Made by a program: the position numbers and the translations under genes | Source of the DNA: Branchiostoma belcheri | Lineage: Eukaryota > Chordata > Leptocardii > Amphioxiformes > Branchiostomatidae | Direction: 5' to 3' | Length of the DNA stretch: 64,000 nucleotides | Assembly (NCBI RefSeq): GCF_001625305.1 | Contig: NW_017804076.1 | Coordinates: forward strand, 1,969,480-2,033,479 | In this document: piece after piece, positions 42,045-55,000 of the stretch | Layout of the letters: each line of letters opens with the position of its first letter | Numbering within the stretch: the stretch's first letter is position 1 | The notes under the pieces: generated by a model | The model's database searches: none | What the model was told of the DNA's origin: nothing | The model's input: only the letters and a program-made list of their open reading frames with translations

Positions 42045-44836
42045 TCACACGTATTCAGTCCTTCTGGGTGTCGGCGGTGCAGGCGTATCTTCTGAAACGG
42101 GAAAGCGCGATAATATCAGACATGATTTACATTGATCATTAGCAGGCATCGAGGGCAAAATATATGTCACAGTAGAGATGCAAATCCAGTAGAGTTGGCA
42201 ACTCTACTAGTAGAGATGGGAATCCTAGTATTTATACTACTGAGTTCCAATCTCTACTAGTAGAGTTGGGAACTCTACTAGTAGAGATGGGAATTCCAGT
42301 CTCTACTAGTAGAGATGGGAATTCTGGTGTTTTTACTCCAATATCTACTAGGAGTGTTCCAGATTCTCTTACCAGACATTGGAATTCTAATCTTTTATAG
42401 GACAAATGGGAATTCTTTGAGTTAGACCAGGATATTCTCAAATTCTAGCAAGGAACAATTTTTTTTTTAAATAGACTGAACACCTAAAGTTTCAAATTTA
42501 TCATATTATAAGGTAAGCCTATATACCCAGTCACTAACTAACTGGAAAAACCAGTTTAGCACATTGAGTCTCTAACTCATAATGGCCTGATGCAAATGTC
42601 TCTGTTTTACATTTCAGTGGCATGTACAAACAGCTATTGAGTGATGTTGGGTAATGATTGAGGTGTGAAAATATTCAGTCTATTTTCCAAAACATTTTTA
42701 GGTAACTAATATGACTGTGCCCTGCTAGAATTAGGTAACTAATATGACTGTGCCCTGCTAGAATTAGGTAACTAATATGACTGTGCCCTGCTAGAATCGT
42801 ATAAATACGATTCCCATCTCTACTAGTAGAGATGCCAATTGGCATCTCTACTAGTAGAGTTGCCAACTCTACTGGATTTCCATCTCTACTGTGACATATA
42901 CATTGAACGTTATCAACTTCAGCAAAAGTATCATAAGGATATACTTTAGACTTACTGAGTTGTAATTTTCATGCTTGAATCTCACCTGTTTGTGGATGTA
43001 ACGTGTAGTGTTTCCGAGGGTCCTGCACCAGGTTCATGTAATTTATTACCCCGTACATGTCGTACTTCACCTCCACAATCTTGAAGGCTAGTGCTGCCTT
43101 CCCGAGTTGCTTGTAGACCCGGTGACTGGCACGTTGGTACGCGAGCCGTACACCCGCACCAGCGCCCTCCTCAGTAAACCTCTCGGACAGTCCGATGTTT
43201 AGAGAAGCGTCCAGGCCCCCTCGTTGTAGTTTACCAACACTTTTGGCGACGTATGCCTGAATTGGTAGGGTTAGTTTGTACATGTATAACCAAGTTTGGC
43301 GGTAGGTTGGGAGCAGTCTGGCCACGCCCACCTTTAGGCCACGCCCACCTTTCAAATCAAATTTACACCCAACCACGCCCCAACCACTGCTGATCTACTC
43401 CCAACTACAGTATGGCAGACTGGAGAATTTCATACTTTCAACAGTTGGAAGTTAAGTGAAGGTGAACATCAGTAAACACAAATCATGAACTAATTTGTAT
43501 AATTCATGAGGAAATGATAGATAGGCTTCTTCGTTAAGACTGTCATTAGGTGGAGAATATGATCAACTGATATAATTCATGCAAATAACGAATGTTTGTT
43601 AGTTCAATTAGAAATATAATTCGTCAGTCGTCGAGGTTAACATCATTTGGCGAAGGTGTGAGGTCGTAGAACTCTAGTTGTCTGTGTGTGACAGGGGCTT
43701 TACGAGTGTTGCAAAATATGGCCAGTAATTTAGTCTCTGTTATTTTTGTACCCATGAGAAACCCTACCTCTGTTATGATGAAGAAGCGGTCTTTTCCCTG
43801 GATCCCTGTCGCTTCTTGGTCGAGTTTCTTCCCTCTCAACCGCATCCGAAACTGTTGCTCATCGATGGAGTACAGTCGACAATGGTTGAACCAGCGCCCC
43901 TCAAAGTTAACGGCCTCGGCCTTCAGGTCAAATTCCACAGGGGAGACCTTAGCCTGGGCCCCGCCGTCAGCAGTCCAGCCCGAGGCGATGATATCGGTGA
44001 TGGCCGGGCCCCTCTTTGGCCAGTCTAGAAGATCTCCGGAGAACTGGTCGTCTGTGATCGGCGGGACTAATCTGGAGCCTATGGTACTGCCCGCATGGCT
44101 GAAGCATAAACAATGTTGAGAGCAGGGCAGTAATATTTAGACATTGTGGCGAACGTGTTGGTTATCGTGGACAAGAAAAGGGGATCTCAAAGTTATCTTG
44201 ATCCAGTTTTAGCTCACCAAGTGAAGAGCTACTGTTCCACAGGTCATGACCGAGAAGGAAGCAGCTATATACATAATTTACAGGCCCTATTGTACGGGGG
44301 AAACTGCCCTAGCTCTTTTCGACAAGCAAAATGAACATTGAACCACAGCTTAATGTCCCGACATAGGGACTGCGACCCATTTTTAAAACACAGTTAGTAG
44401 CAGGCATGTCGGGTGAGCGACAACAGCCAAGATTCGCACCCTCTTGGCCCAGAGGTAGGGTCGCTAACCACTGGACTACGCACGCTAAAATTTTGACTAC
44501 AATATTACATGTATATAATAATATCGACTTATAGCTTACATTTAGTTACAATATTTGTTTTATTATGATTATGACAATATTTACAACAGGTCGACTGTCA
44601 TAGTTGCAAGAAGATTCATAAACCTACTAAAACGTGGAGTATGTCTAGTAACTTTATGCACCTGTATGTTACAGTATGTACCTGACTAGAACGGTTTTCC
44701 CTGTGTTGTCCGTGCCGCCGTCAGAAAGCATACTGCCGAGGCTGTAGTGGTGAGCTTTGGCAGAGTGGTGAACCAGGAGAAACTCTGGACCTAGTCGGTC
44801 TTCCAGAAGCTGAATCACGGAACCAACGCTACCCAT
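42045..44836 (-). CDS. Gasdermin-like protein, copy B (putative pore-forming protein)
   Basis: Four minus-strand exons, 44682-44836, 43768-44098, 42986-43256, 42045-42091, have exactly the sizes of copy A (155, 331, 271, 47 bp) and again give 267 residues without a break. Most residues match copy A; clear differences are Cys3 to Ser (start MGSVGSVIQLLEDRLGPEFL), Pro to Ser in VHHSAKAHHYSLG, and KKLDQEATGIQ in place of KRLKQNAPGIQ. Loss of Cys3 removes a predicted palmitoylation site while keeping Gly2. The putative fold and its uncertainty are as for copy A. Intron 3 holds a 740 bp inverted-repeat element absent from copy A; the SINE in intron 1 of copy A is absent here. The upstream block R3 is probably its promoter. 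Confidence 0.75.
42161..42900. mobile_element. Inverted-repeat DNA element in intron 3 of gasdermin-like gene B
   Basis: It begins TATATGTCACAGTAGAGATG and ends with the reverse complement. Subterminal CTCTACTAGTAGAG palindromes are repeated many times at both ends. Copy A lacks it: there CAATGTACATTTTGCGCTG is continuous. The ends suggest a TA target duplication. Within it, 42698-42796 holds three tandem 33 bp units (TAGGTAACTAATATGACTG core). No transposase frame. Confidence 0.85.
44190..44490 (-). mobile_element. tRNA-derived SINE (family 2), shared by both gasdermin-like genes
   Basis: Inverted counterpart of 7515-7810 at the same place in the intron; head GCGTGCGTAGTCCAGTGGTT on the minus strand. 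Confidence 0.65.
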
Positions 44837-45373
44837 TGTTCCTAAGTTTAAATTTCAACCCTGAACACAAAATAAAAGTCTCAGCGACCAAACAGTTTTG
44901 TAAAGACACCGTTTCCTTGTAAGGGCTAAGCACGAATTGATTTGGTGAGCATTCAGGGAGGAATAAAGTCGTTACGTGTAGCAACATAAAAGCAAATGTG
45001 ACCTCAATGGCCACATATACAGAAAAAAATGGTTGTTTGTCAGCTAAACAGCAGATACAGCGTCAAATCTTACCGAATTGTTTGTTTGTTTGTTTATTTT
45101 GTGCCAACGAAGACGATCCCATCTTTAGATCATCAATGAAAAAGCCCCACTAGAGGTCTTTGAGTCAACAATATATAACGTCCAAAGTGCACAGTTATTA
45201 GCGTGGGAAATGACAAAATTGAACGTTATTACTGTTGTTACAAGGCAAAGATGGCAGAAATAATTGAATATTATTGCTGTTGTTACAAGGCAAAGAGGGC
45301 AGAAAATGGAGTAGAGAGAACTCGAGAGGCATCAACATACCTATGGATTTGGCCATGTATGATCCTGTTAGCT

Positions 45374-45513
45374 ACTATTACTACTACTACTACTACTGCT
45401 ACTGCTACTGCTACTGCTACTACTAGTACTACTGCTACTACTACTACTACTGCTGCTACTACTAGTACTACTGCTACTACTACTACTGCTGCTGCTACTA
45501 CTAGTACTACTGT

Positions 45514-45552
<39 letters not shown>

Positions 45553-45553
45553 T
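45374..45553. repeat. (ACT)n microsatellite
   Basis: Interrupted triplet array, counterpart of 6474-6590, between the inferred noncoding first exon and coding exon 1 of gasdermin-like gene B. Confidence 0.9.
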
Positions 45554-45668
45554 TGTCCTATAAGGGTGATGCGAACCTTGAACGTAAGGGTAGTTAAGGC
45601 TTATGCAACAAAAAGAAGTAAACAAAGGAATCCGCCTTGTCAAAGGCTCGAATTTCAATACACCTTAC

Positions 45669-46110
45669 CTCCAAACAGACCCTTCGTTTACTGAGTTGAT
45701 GACGACTTTGTTGCTGTGATGTCGCGGTGGCGAGACTTTCTTACCGAGAATTGTTTACCCATTGCTACGCGCGGGTCTGTTCGCGTTTAGGGGGCCAATC
45801 AAAGAGTATTGACTTTAAGGTTATTTTCACCAACAGAACACATCGTAAACTGTATTGACACAGACTATGGAGTAAAGTTTGGACTTAGTTTGTCGAAAAA
45901 AAAGAACACAGTGTGTTTTCAACCGTCTTTAATACACTGTTGTTAAAGTGTTGACTGGTTCCAAGTTAAGTGCACGAATGTTGAACCCCTCAACAAGGTA
46001 CAACAAACGTAGACAACCTTTTGGCCTTGAGTCAACAAGCACGCACAAACATAGTCCGGTGACGGAAGGGTCAGAGTGGAATGTTTGCTGAATGGTAGCG
46101 ATAATTATCA
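45669..46110 (-). promoter_or_regulatory. Promoter and noncoding first exon (R3) of gasdermin-like gene B
   Basis: Inverted counterpart of 5870-6356 and 1786-2280. On the minus strand it carries CTGACCCTTCCGTCACCGG and the proximal block ending TTTGGAG|GTAAGG with the donor at 45668. Confidence 0.55.
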
Positions 46111-46287
46111 ACTGAGCTTTGTCTCGGCTCCTGCGGCCAGTGTTGAAAACATTTTTCCTAAATATGGAAAGGCAATGCGAGTTAAGTCTAGTCGTTGTAT
46201 TAAGTTTGTACCAGTTTTTAGTTGGATATGTAAGTTGATCTAAAATGAGTTGTATTAAGTTATTTTACACTATTGCTTATTATATGT

Positions 46288-48438
46288 CATGTATATGTTC
46301 TTCTACTTTCTCTAAAGTTTCCCTCTCAGATCTATCACCCTGTCCCGATCCCAGACAAGCTTGTACCGGACCAAAGACGCGACCAGACCAACTCCAGCCA
46401 ACACACCCAGGATGGTCAGGACCAGACGTTCCCTGTTCCAAAACGTGGACTTCGTACCGACTGAAAATTAAAAATAAAAATCAGTATGGTTGGATCGACT
46501 ATGACAAAAGTTGTTGAGGTTCTTATCGAAAGGAAATTCACCACAAGGTAGCTACTCTACGTCGTCATAATCTGTATGTACTTTTATTCTTGTGTATAGA
46601 AGAGCGGCCTACTCCCGTGCTTCACACATTCATGATGAGTGTGCAAAGCACCACCTCTAAACCTAACTCTCATACCAATTCTAGGATTCTAGATAACTCG
46701 ATCCTTGTCATTGAATTTTCTGGAAAGATTTAAACAAAACAAAGCGAGGCAAAGCATGTACGAAAAATCTAAGTCTCCGAACACAACCTAGGTGTGGAAC
46801 AGTTCCTAATCATCGATATACAGATAAACTCTACACTGATACCTTGGTTATCACAATAGTTATGACAGGAGCGGGTGTCGACATGATGACTTGGGAAGCA
46901 GCACGGCTGACTGTACCTGGTCCGTGTCTGTGTTCCTATACAAAACGGTACAATGTCTCATTAGTCTAGTAGTCATTGATGATGACTACTATAGATGACT
47001 ACTACAATGAGAATGGGGGTTACCATGCAAATTTCCCCTAGTTTGAATCGTGTCAAGAACCAATAGGACCTGGGGTCGATTCCACCGACACACTACATGC
47101 CCTGATATTGTGCTCTTAGGAAACGCAATTTACACAACTTTCCTCACTTCACTCATGTGAAAATGAGTACTATATTTATCTTAATCTAGGGACGTCCGTT
47201 AAATGGAGGCTTCGTGTTTGCAATTGGTGAGAGCGACACCACACCTTTCACAAACATTTTACTACAACGTTGACAGCGGAGCGCTTAGAGATGAGAATGC
47301 TGTGGTTTACTAGATGTTCACCTTCTCCACACGTCTGTGAACAGGAGCTCCATGGGTACCAGTCCCCCCACTCACACGAGCAGCATGACTGTGTGTTACA
47401 GGACATGGTCTCACTGTCAGAGCTGGGAGAACAGCAGGAGTCCCGATGTCTGCTTCGAGTCATAGTTCCTGAGGAACCAGATCAACCATTACAACCAATA
47501 TGAACAAAGGGGTCTTTGCCATTTTACATTTACTTAGGGATGACTCTGAGATCAAAATTATACATTTTCTCACGAATTTACAGTACTGTGAACAACGACC
47601 AATTGGCATCATTATAAAAATGTCTGTCTTTGACAACTAGAGGCTGCAAATTCGACGTAATTAATTGATTAAATCATTTTTAGATTCGCATTATAGGCAG
47701 TTACAGGTATATGATATACATAATGAGGTAAAAGTTTAGCTATTGGTGATAGACAATAAAGATATGAGATTTGTAGGCAGATTTGAACTACGCGCCTTTA
47801 AGTTGCAACCTTAACACAATACCTCCGCCACATGTACGTGAACAGCTGCTCCAGTGGCCCCAGGACCTCCAGGTGCAGCTGCAGCAGCTGTGTGTGTTGC
47901 AGGTGCCAATCTGGGAGTCGTAGTTAGGAAAGCAGCAATGACTGCGGTATCTGAACCGCAAACGAGTTCCTGTATATGAAGCAAAAACATAAATGGTCAA
48001 AAGAACTGTTCTGCAATTCAAAGGTGACTGGGTATACTTAAAGTGTTAACGAGAAGAATAGAATGAATGACTGACTGAATGACTGACTGAATGAATGACT
48101 GAATGAATGACTGACTGAATGGATGAATGAAAGTAACTCACGTTTGGGCTCAATAATAGCTCATTAATATTACTATTCAAGAAATAATAACTTTTCCCTG
48201 TTATATCGCACGTGTAACGTGGATAGGCAATGATAACCAAAAACTAGTACTGTTTGCAAATAAAAAAGCCATTATAAGGAATATCAGTTTTGTTACCTCC
48301 ATCACACCCCTGTGAACAGCTTGTCCAGGAGCCCCATAACCCCCATGGACAGCTGCACCGGTTGCTGCGGGACCCCTCCACCGCCCCCATAACCGACAAC
48401 ACAACGAGCGCAGCGCCACAGAACTTTTCACCGGCCAT
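46288..48438 (-). CDS. TSP-F: type I membrane protein with TSP1 repeats
   Basis: Five minus-strand exons, 48297-48438, 47823-47969, 47322-47468, 46843-46935, 46288-46460, give 233 residues, boundaries in phase 1. The signal peptide (MAGEKFCGAALVVLSVMGAV) is less similar to the others and no arginine run follows. TSP1 units read WGLWGSWTSCSQGCDGG, RYRSHCCFPNYDSQ, RTCGGG and SCCSPSSDSETMSCNTQSCC. The juxtamembrane exon is RYSQPCCFPSHHVDTRSCHN. The membrane helix (LVLTILGVLAGVGLVASLV) is followed by KLVWDRDRVIDLRGNFRESR, related to the DPNRVMDIRG tail of TSP-B and TSP-E but longer. It is the mirror partner of TSP-A and more diverged, so the outer pair is the older one. Confidence 0.8.
47065..47180 (+). 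mobile_element. Degraded tRNA-derived SINE (family 1) in a TSP-F intron
   Basis: Head GGGGTCGATTCCACC and core CTTAGGAAACGCAATTTACA are recognisable with many substitutions. Confidence 0.55.
48059..48135. repeat. GAATGACT/GACTGAAT tandem repeat
   Basis: Eight-base and four-base units of GAATGAATGACTGACT in intron 1 of TSP-F. Confidence 0.9.
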
Positions 48439-51400
48439 TTCTGAATAACATTTGATAAAAAACATCAAGTCAAGTTTCAGAGACAAAGAAACCAATAAAA
48501 TCTCGGAGTTTTGCTAGGCATAATGAGATCGGACTGCTAAAAAGGTAGAGATCCATAAGTTTTTAAAATGTCGCACATATATATGCAACCGTTGTGTATG
48601 TGGATCCACTGAAGAGAGTGTATGGTGTCTTGGATACACTTAATGTTTCTTCTTAACGCACGGAAATATTTTTGAATAGTGTAAGAGCAATATATTCAGT
48701 GTGCCAAAAACACATGAAGAGAAGCCGAAAGTCAAGCTCTAAAGATAAAACATTATTTCAGGTTTCTATAGCATGGAAAGAAACTTAACTCACCCAGGCC
48801 TTGTCAGATGCTGATGCAGACAGAACAAATTCAACGTGTCTCCGCAAACTAGCCTTCAGTACCAATGTCGTGAACAACCACCACACAGGCTTAATCAACG
48901 GGAATAAATTTGAAGTTGTCACACTATATGCACTTTTTGTACACCTGTAGCAGTCCATTGCAATGAATTATTTAGACATATTCACCAAGGTACGCGTAAT
49001 CTATGTATTTGATGCAGACGGTTTCTCTGGAAAGTACAAAATAATCTGTGCCATAAAAGGCAATACCCGTTATTATTTCCCACCGCCAATGTAATGGTAT
49101 GATATTATACCTTGTATATTCATGCAAGCGTGAAACAATTTAGTAACCTAAAGGCACGTGACCAATGCAACATCATATCGGAGGGTTCTTTTTATACCAC
49201 AAGTCCTTCGATATTGGGCCAGGTGAATACACCAAGGTCAGAACTTATGTGTAACTGAGAACTCAGCCGCCATGTTGGGGGACTGGAGGATCCAAGATGG
49301 CTACCGTAAAGTCATTGTGTAGTCTTCTGCTCTCAAGATTCTGGCAGAATATGGACATTTCTTCATTACTGTTTTTGATCAAAAATGTTGTTTCTATGGA
49401 TATTTTCCATTTCATACGAGTCTGTAATCTAACTAATCATGCAACTCTATTTGACTTTCTATCAAATTTATAGACTTGGTGCTTTACGTATGTCCATGAA
49501 TGAAAAAAAACTGAGTTCAGAACTTATACTGATTGTTTTATTTTCAAATGTTAGTACTTTGCATACAGGTTCATTTTCTTCACCTTGCCATGTTCTACAA
49601 ATTTACATAGTCTTACTGCCTACTACTAGTATATTCAATAGAAAATTTGTAGAGCTCTTAACCGCAATATTTCTCTTTAAAGTAAGAACATAAAAGTCCT
49701 ATTATCGGAATAATCAAGTCCAGAAATATTCAGGGAGTCGAACTGAAACATAGTTTTACACGAGTTTGAGAAAGCAGTTGGGCCCCAATTGCTAGTGGTC
49801 TCTTCCAGATATCACTGATATGACATGCCTTTCTGGACTGGTTCACTTCCAAAGATAGGGGTGTTACATTGAGGCTATACTTTAGAAAGAAATACTGCAT
49901 TTATCATTCATAACTCTTTGCAAAAATGTAAGATTTCTGATTATAGTACAATGCACCTGCTTTGACGTAAATATTGACATAATACAGAAGGGAGGGAAAA
50001 ATTATCTTACCAGAAATATCTTACTACTAAACTATGAAAACCCCACCTGAAAAAAAGTGTCATCAAATAATGCAAATGTTGACATCTTCTCTCAAATCAT
50101 GTAGGTGCTTAGTAATGTTGCATCACACATTATACATTTGTACAGGTAATATTTCTGCACATATCTAACATAGCTCTCTCTCTTTTTCGTAAAATCTTTT
50201 TATGGGGAAATTTGCCAGCAAATATTTGGAAAGGATTCGTCCGGAAAATTTTGCTAAGACTCAAGCACATACTGCCCTATTTAACCTTTTTTTCTAAAAC
50301 CTACTCATAGTGCCAAATGGTATCATTACAGTGTTGCCTCACAATATTGTTTTTCATGCTGATAAATGCAATATATTCAGCGTAACAGCATCTTAAAACA
50401 GTATTCATATAGGAAACAATTCAACCACCCATAGCTCCACTGAATTCCAACATAAATTATGTTAATACAACTGATATATCCTGACCACCCTTTTAATCAA
50501 ATGGATTGCTCCTCATAAATTAGGGGACCCAACAAGTAGGACTGTACCACTTTTAAAGGGGTAGGATGCATTGTGATGTAAGTACCTATTGGCAAATATG
50601 TTGTACTTTATCTCAAGTGTTTTGCTACAATAAGAGCTTCAACATAGCTGTAGGGTTGTGCCACTGGAAACACGGGTATGCTGGGGTACCTTAATTCAAA
50701 GATGTTTACTTATACTAATACATTTACGTTTTTGTGTAGTACATTTGATTGGAAAAATAAAGGAACAGACAGTGGCTGAATATCAGCCTCAGAAAACTAC
50801 AGCTACCAACCCTATTGACTTCAACCCAAAATTACTTTCCCCCCTCTAAGCCAAGTTGCACTGTCCAAACCCTGCAGCAATAACATCTGATTCTGGACTG
50901 TTCTATTGTAAATAATGGGGGCTTTCCTAGACAGATACTAGGGCAGTAACTAGGTATACATGTGGCCATAGCTATTCAATTCTGGGTATCCCATCATTTT
51001 AGAGAGAAAACATAATTGTATTTTTGTCACCAACTATGCTTGAATAATATGGTAGTGTCATGTAACTTGAAATAAGACAGATAATACCAAGTTCTCACCC
51101 ATAACTGTACATATATAAGGTCACTTTGTCCATATGCCTTTTTACAGTATACACCTCTAGTTATAACAACGTACTCTACACAGGCAATCCTTGTAAAGGA
51201 ACAGTCCATTGAAATAGCATTACAACATTGTGTATAAGAACCTTGGTAAGAACTTAAGATACCCAAAGACAATGCAGAAATATTGAAACTTATGTGCACA
51301 TATGTCACCTTTCTTATGACAGCCAAAGCGGTGAGATATGAACAAAAAAAACAACACTTGTAACATTTACATGCATGTCTCTTGTTTAAAAAAAAAGAAA

Positions 51401-52060
51401 AAAAAAGTATTGCTTATTTCTATAACTGCCTACTAAGAACATAACAACAACAGGTATCATGAAAGTTCATCTGTATTGGTAATTACATGTTTAGAGTTAA
51501 AACTTTTGTTCCAACACATGAAATATTGTTCCCACCAAAAGCTTTTGACCAGTAACTCTCGTCTTCCTCAGTAGACTGACCCAGTGACCCAGTGTTGATG
51601 TCAGACTTCAGAAAAGCCATGTGACAAGTCTCACTGGGTCAGTCTATTGAAGAAGACCAGAGCGACTGGTCAAAAGCTCTAGGTGACAACAATGTCTCTT
51701 GTGTTGGAAGAAAAGTTTTAACTTAAACAACAACAGTAAGTCTCTATGTTAGCGGACATCTCATAATGCCAACTCATTGGACGGTCCCTTTGCAAGCACG
51801 TGATGATGCTGTCCCCAGAATTGAGATGGCATGGCCCGACCGACAAACAACGCAAGGATTGACAACAACTCTTCGTTAGTTCTAAACTCAATGTCTTGCC
51901 TTTACATTCTACTGTCTATTCGTTCCTCAGTCATAAGGATTTTTACCCTGAACATTGGAGTATTTGTGATAGTATCTTCAGCTGTGTTAATCCTTGTTTT
52001 GTCGGCCCATGCCTAACTGCAGGCTGCAGGTTAAGTGTCAGGTGCTAGGCGGCGCTGCTA
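48439..52060. other. Region between TSP-F and the end of the WIPF gene
   Basis: No coding exon is supported. The first few hundred bases are the TSP-F promoter; the part nearest 52061 is expected to be 3' untranslated sequence of the WIPF gene. An imperfect inverted-repeat element lies at about 51487-51728 (AGTTAAAACTTTTGTTCC against its inverse, with GACTGACCCAGTGACCCAG inside), a relative of the one at 56904-57113. Confidence 0.45.
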
Positions 52061-55000
52061 TCACCGTTTGGGTGGGGGAGGGGGAACTCCTCTTTGTCTT
52101 GTTGCTAGAGTAAAAACAAAAAACATTAGATGCGTGAAACGAGAAGTATAAACATCAGAATCTATTGAATCATGTCAGGAACAAAATACAAACTTAAGGC
52201 CTACTTTTTTTTTATGACAGAAAACAACTCACAAAATTTCTTCACATCAAGCAGTCTGTATCTGTATCTGTATAGCCTGTATAACTGCCCTTTGGTGTAA
52301 CACACCAGCTTCGCAGGTACGCGGCGCAGTAGCAGCTGACTACATTACACCGATCTACTTGTTACACCTAACCCTTGAACATTTAACTATAAACATTGTT
52401 TAAAGCTATCTAATGACAATGCGACCACTGTACTTGGTGACAGCGAGTTCCACTCAGTCTAAAGACACCCAAGCCAATTACTGCTTTTAATTTGCTAACG
52501 ACTTTTCATACCAACTTCCTGATTAGTTCCCTATATACTTGCAAACAAGTACACATGTCATTGACATGTCATGTCTACCTGATTTGTTTTTTATCTTGCT
52601 AGGGTACGTCTTGTTGGTTTTCTCGAAGGGTGGCGGAGTAGGCAGACTTGTCGGGAAGGTGAACCTTGCTTCAAATTCATCTGTAGCACAAACAAACAAA
52701 CAACAAACAAAGAAAAGCATGTCAGAAGGTGTGTCAGAAGAATCTTCATCCCGTATGAAGCAATCTGACCATCTAAGTCATGCATTTGTAACGTTAGACC
52801 AACACTAGTGGCAACCCCTGCATAAGGACCACCTGGGTTTGCTGGTTTAAGTACTACTACAATAAATAACATATCTGGTACATTTATCATTCATACCTAA
52901 AATAATTAATATTTGGCACGTTTTGGCAGAGATCTAGCACATTTTAGCTGAAAATAGCAACAGAATGCTCTTTACAAAATTATGTCTGAAAGGCTGCAAC
53001 ATAAAATACATGTAAGAAATGGGACGCAACATACATGTTTTATTAAAGGATTATCGATTTTGCAGGTATGTACCAAAACATTCATACAGTCTGAAGTAAG
53101 ATCTAGCAACACTTTGACACTTTTGTCCTTTTCGAACACACTTACATGAATCATTTTACCAGAAACAAACCAAGTTGTTAAAAAGAACTTGGAAACTTGT
53201 CAAACACCCAAATCTATGGCTATATTCTATATTCTTATTCCAGGGTTTACAAAGTCCATGGATAGGCTTCCGCTTCTGTTAGAGATAACAATCAAAACAG
53301 CAAAAATGTCATAGATCAATTAAATGTTGTTGGCATGCAGATGTCAGCACAGCACTACTACTCGCAAACACAACATGTGAGTGACAATGAAAACCAATAC
53401 GGTTTGCCATATGTACGCAACAAAATGCCACCGCAATGCAACCATTATTTGGAATTAAAACCTACACGTACTTGAGCTGGTAAGTGAAAACCTCTTGGCA
53501 TGTACTAGAAGGAAAAGAAAATGTTACGACATACTGTGCAAAGTATGAAAGTATGTGTAAATATCACATCCCCGTACAGTGACAGACATACAACATGCAA
53601 CAGTGTTAAGAAGGTGTAATGCTGAACAAAACAGCAAGAGGGCACTTTAGAGCAGACCACATAGCTGTGGATGGAGGGTGGAGCAAAGCAAAGGGTTTAG
53701 AACAGAAGACAGCCCCGAGGGTTGGATACTCACAGTTCATATCATAGAAGCCATACATTTTATACCATGTCCACCTATACCCAGCTACGTGTGGGGTGAG
53801 TCCAGGAAAGCCACAAGAAAGAAAGGAACAGAGACATACAATGTACATGTTTAGACCGTGAAGGTGGAAGCACACATGTGGAGAAAAGCAGAACAACAAA
53901 GAGGTTACATGGAGGGTATCACATGAAGAAAAATACTAAAAGTATGTTCAGACATTTTACAGTTTGAAGCTCTAAGGCACATATATACCATAAAGATACT
54001 GTACAAAATTTTTATTTATTCCAAAAGCTGTAGTCTTTTAGTCACCTTTGCATCAAATGATGTTACCCTTTAAAACTAGCTAGATGGTCTAGAGAGAGAG
54101 CCTAGAAACACCCTATCTTTAAAGAAAGACAAGCAAGCAGATTAAAACATCTGTATCATTCTGTCTCCAGAGCATAGAAATTTTACATGTGAATATAAGA
54201 TATAGATGTGCAACATAATGGCCAGAATAAGAAAAGAAACAACTAGTACATCACAGAAATACATTGACACACAGAAACACAGACTTGACAGAATATCTGT
54301 TAGGAGATTTGTTAAATGATCATCACTATTTTGATCTAAAGGAGTTACATGTGCATGTATTATAGTAATAGATGAATATGGACAATGACAATGCATGAGC
54401 ACATTGTAACATCTATGTTCCTTGGCATACTTTTATTTTTTACAGATAATAAGATAAGCACATAAACATTACAAAATTTTCACAAGATACTAACTTTAAA
54501 CCTTTGGTGTTTTGGACCCTCACCTGTTAGATCACTTTTCTGAGGCACTCCAGGCATGGAAATCCTAGGCCCATTTCTTGTGGGAGGGGGAGGGGGTGGT
54601 GCTCCGCTAGGCCCCCTCGTGGGTGGGGGAGGGGGTCGGCCCCTGCCAGGGGGTGGGGGAGGGGGTCCCTGTGTATCCCTGTGAAGTAGAAAACATGGAA
54701 CATGATCTTGATCCAGTTTTAAATCACTGAAGAGCTAATCTTCCACTGGTCGTAACAGAGAAGACAGACGCTATGTACAGTATTTACAGGTTTATTGTAC
54801 TCTGGAATTCCCCTAGCTCTTTTTGACAAGTACTACATCCTGTGCTAAGGACAGTGGCCCTTTATAGCAGCGTGCATGTTGAGTGAGTGACAACAGAGGC
54901 AAGGTCTCTAAATATCGGACTACACATGCTTCTCCATACAAGTTACAAAGCTCAGAATATTCATAATACAGATGTACACAGACTAACAACAGCTCATTTC

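Noticed and set aside
42698..42796. Three 33 bp direct repeats considered as a CRISPR-like array
   Set aside because: The units abut without spacers and sit inside a eukaryotic DNA element; no cas genes and the genome is animal.
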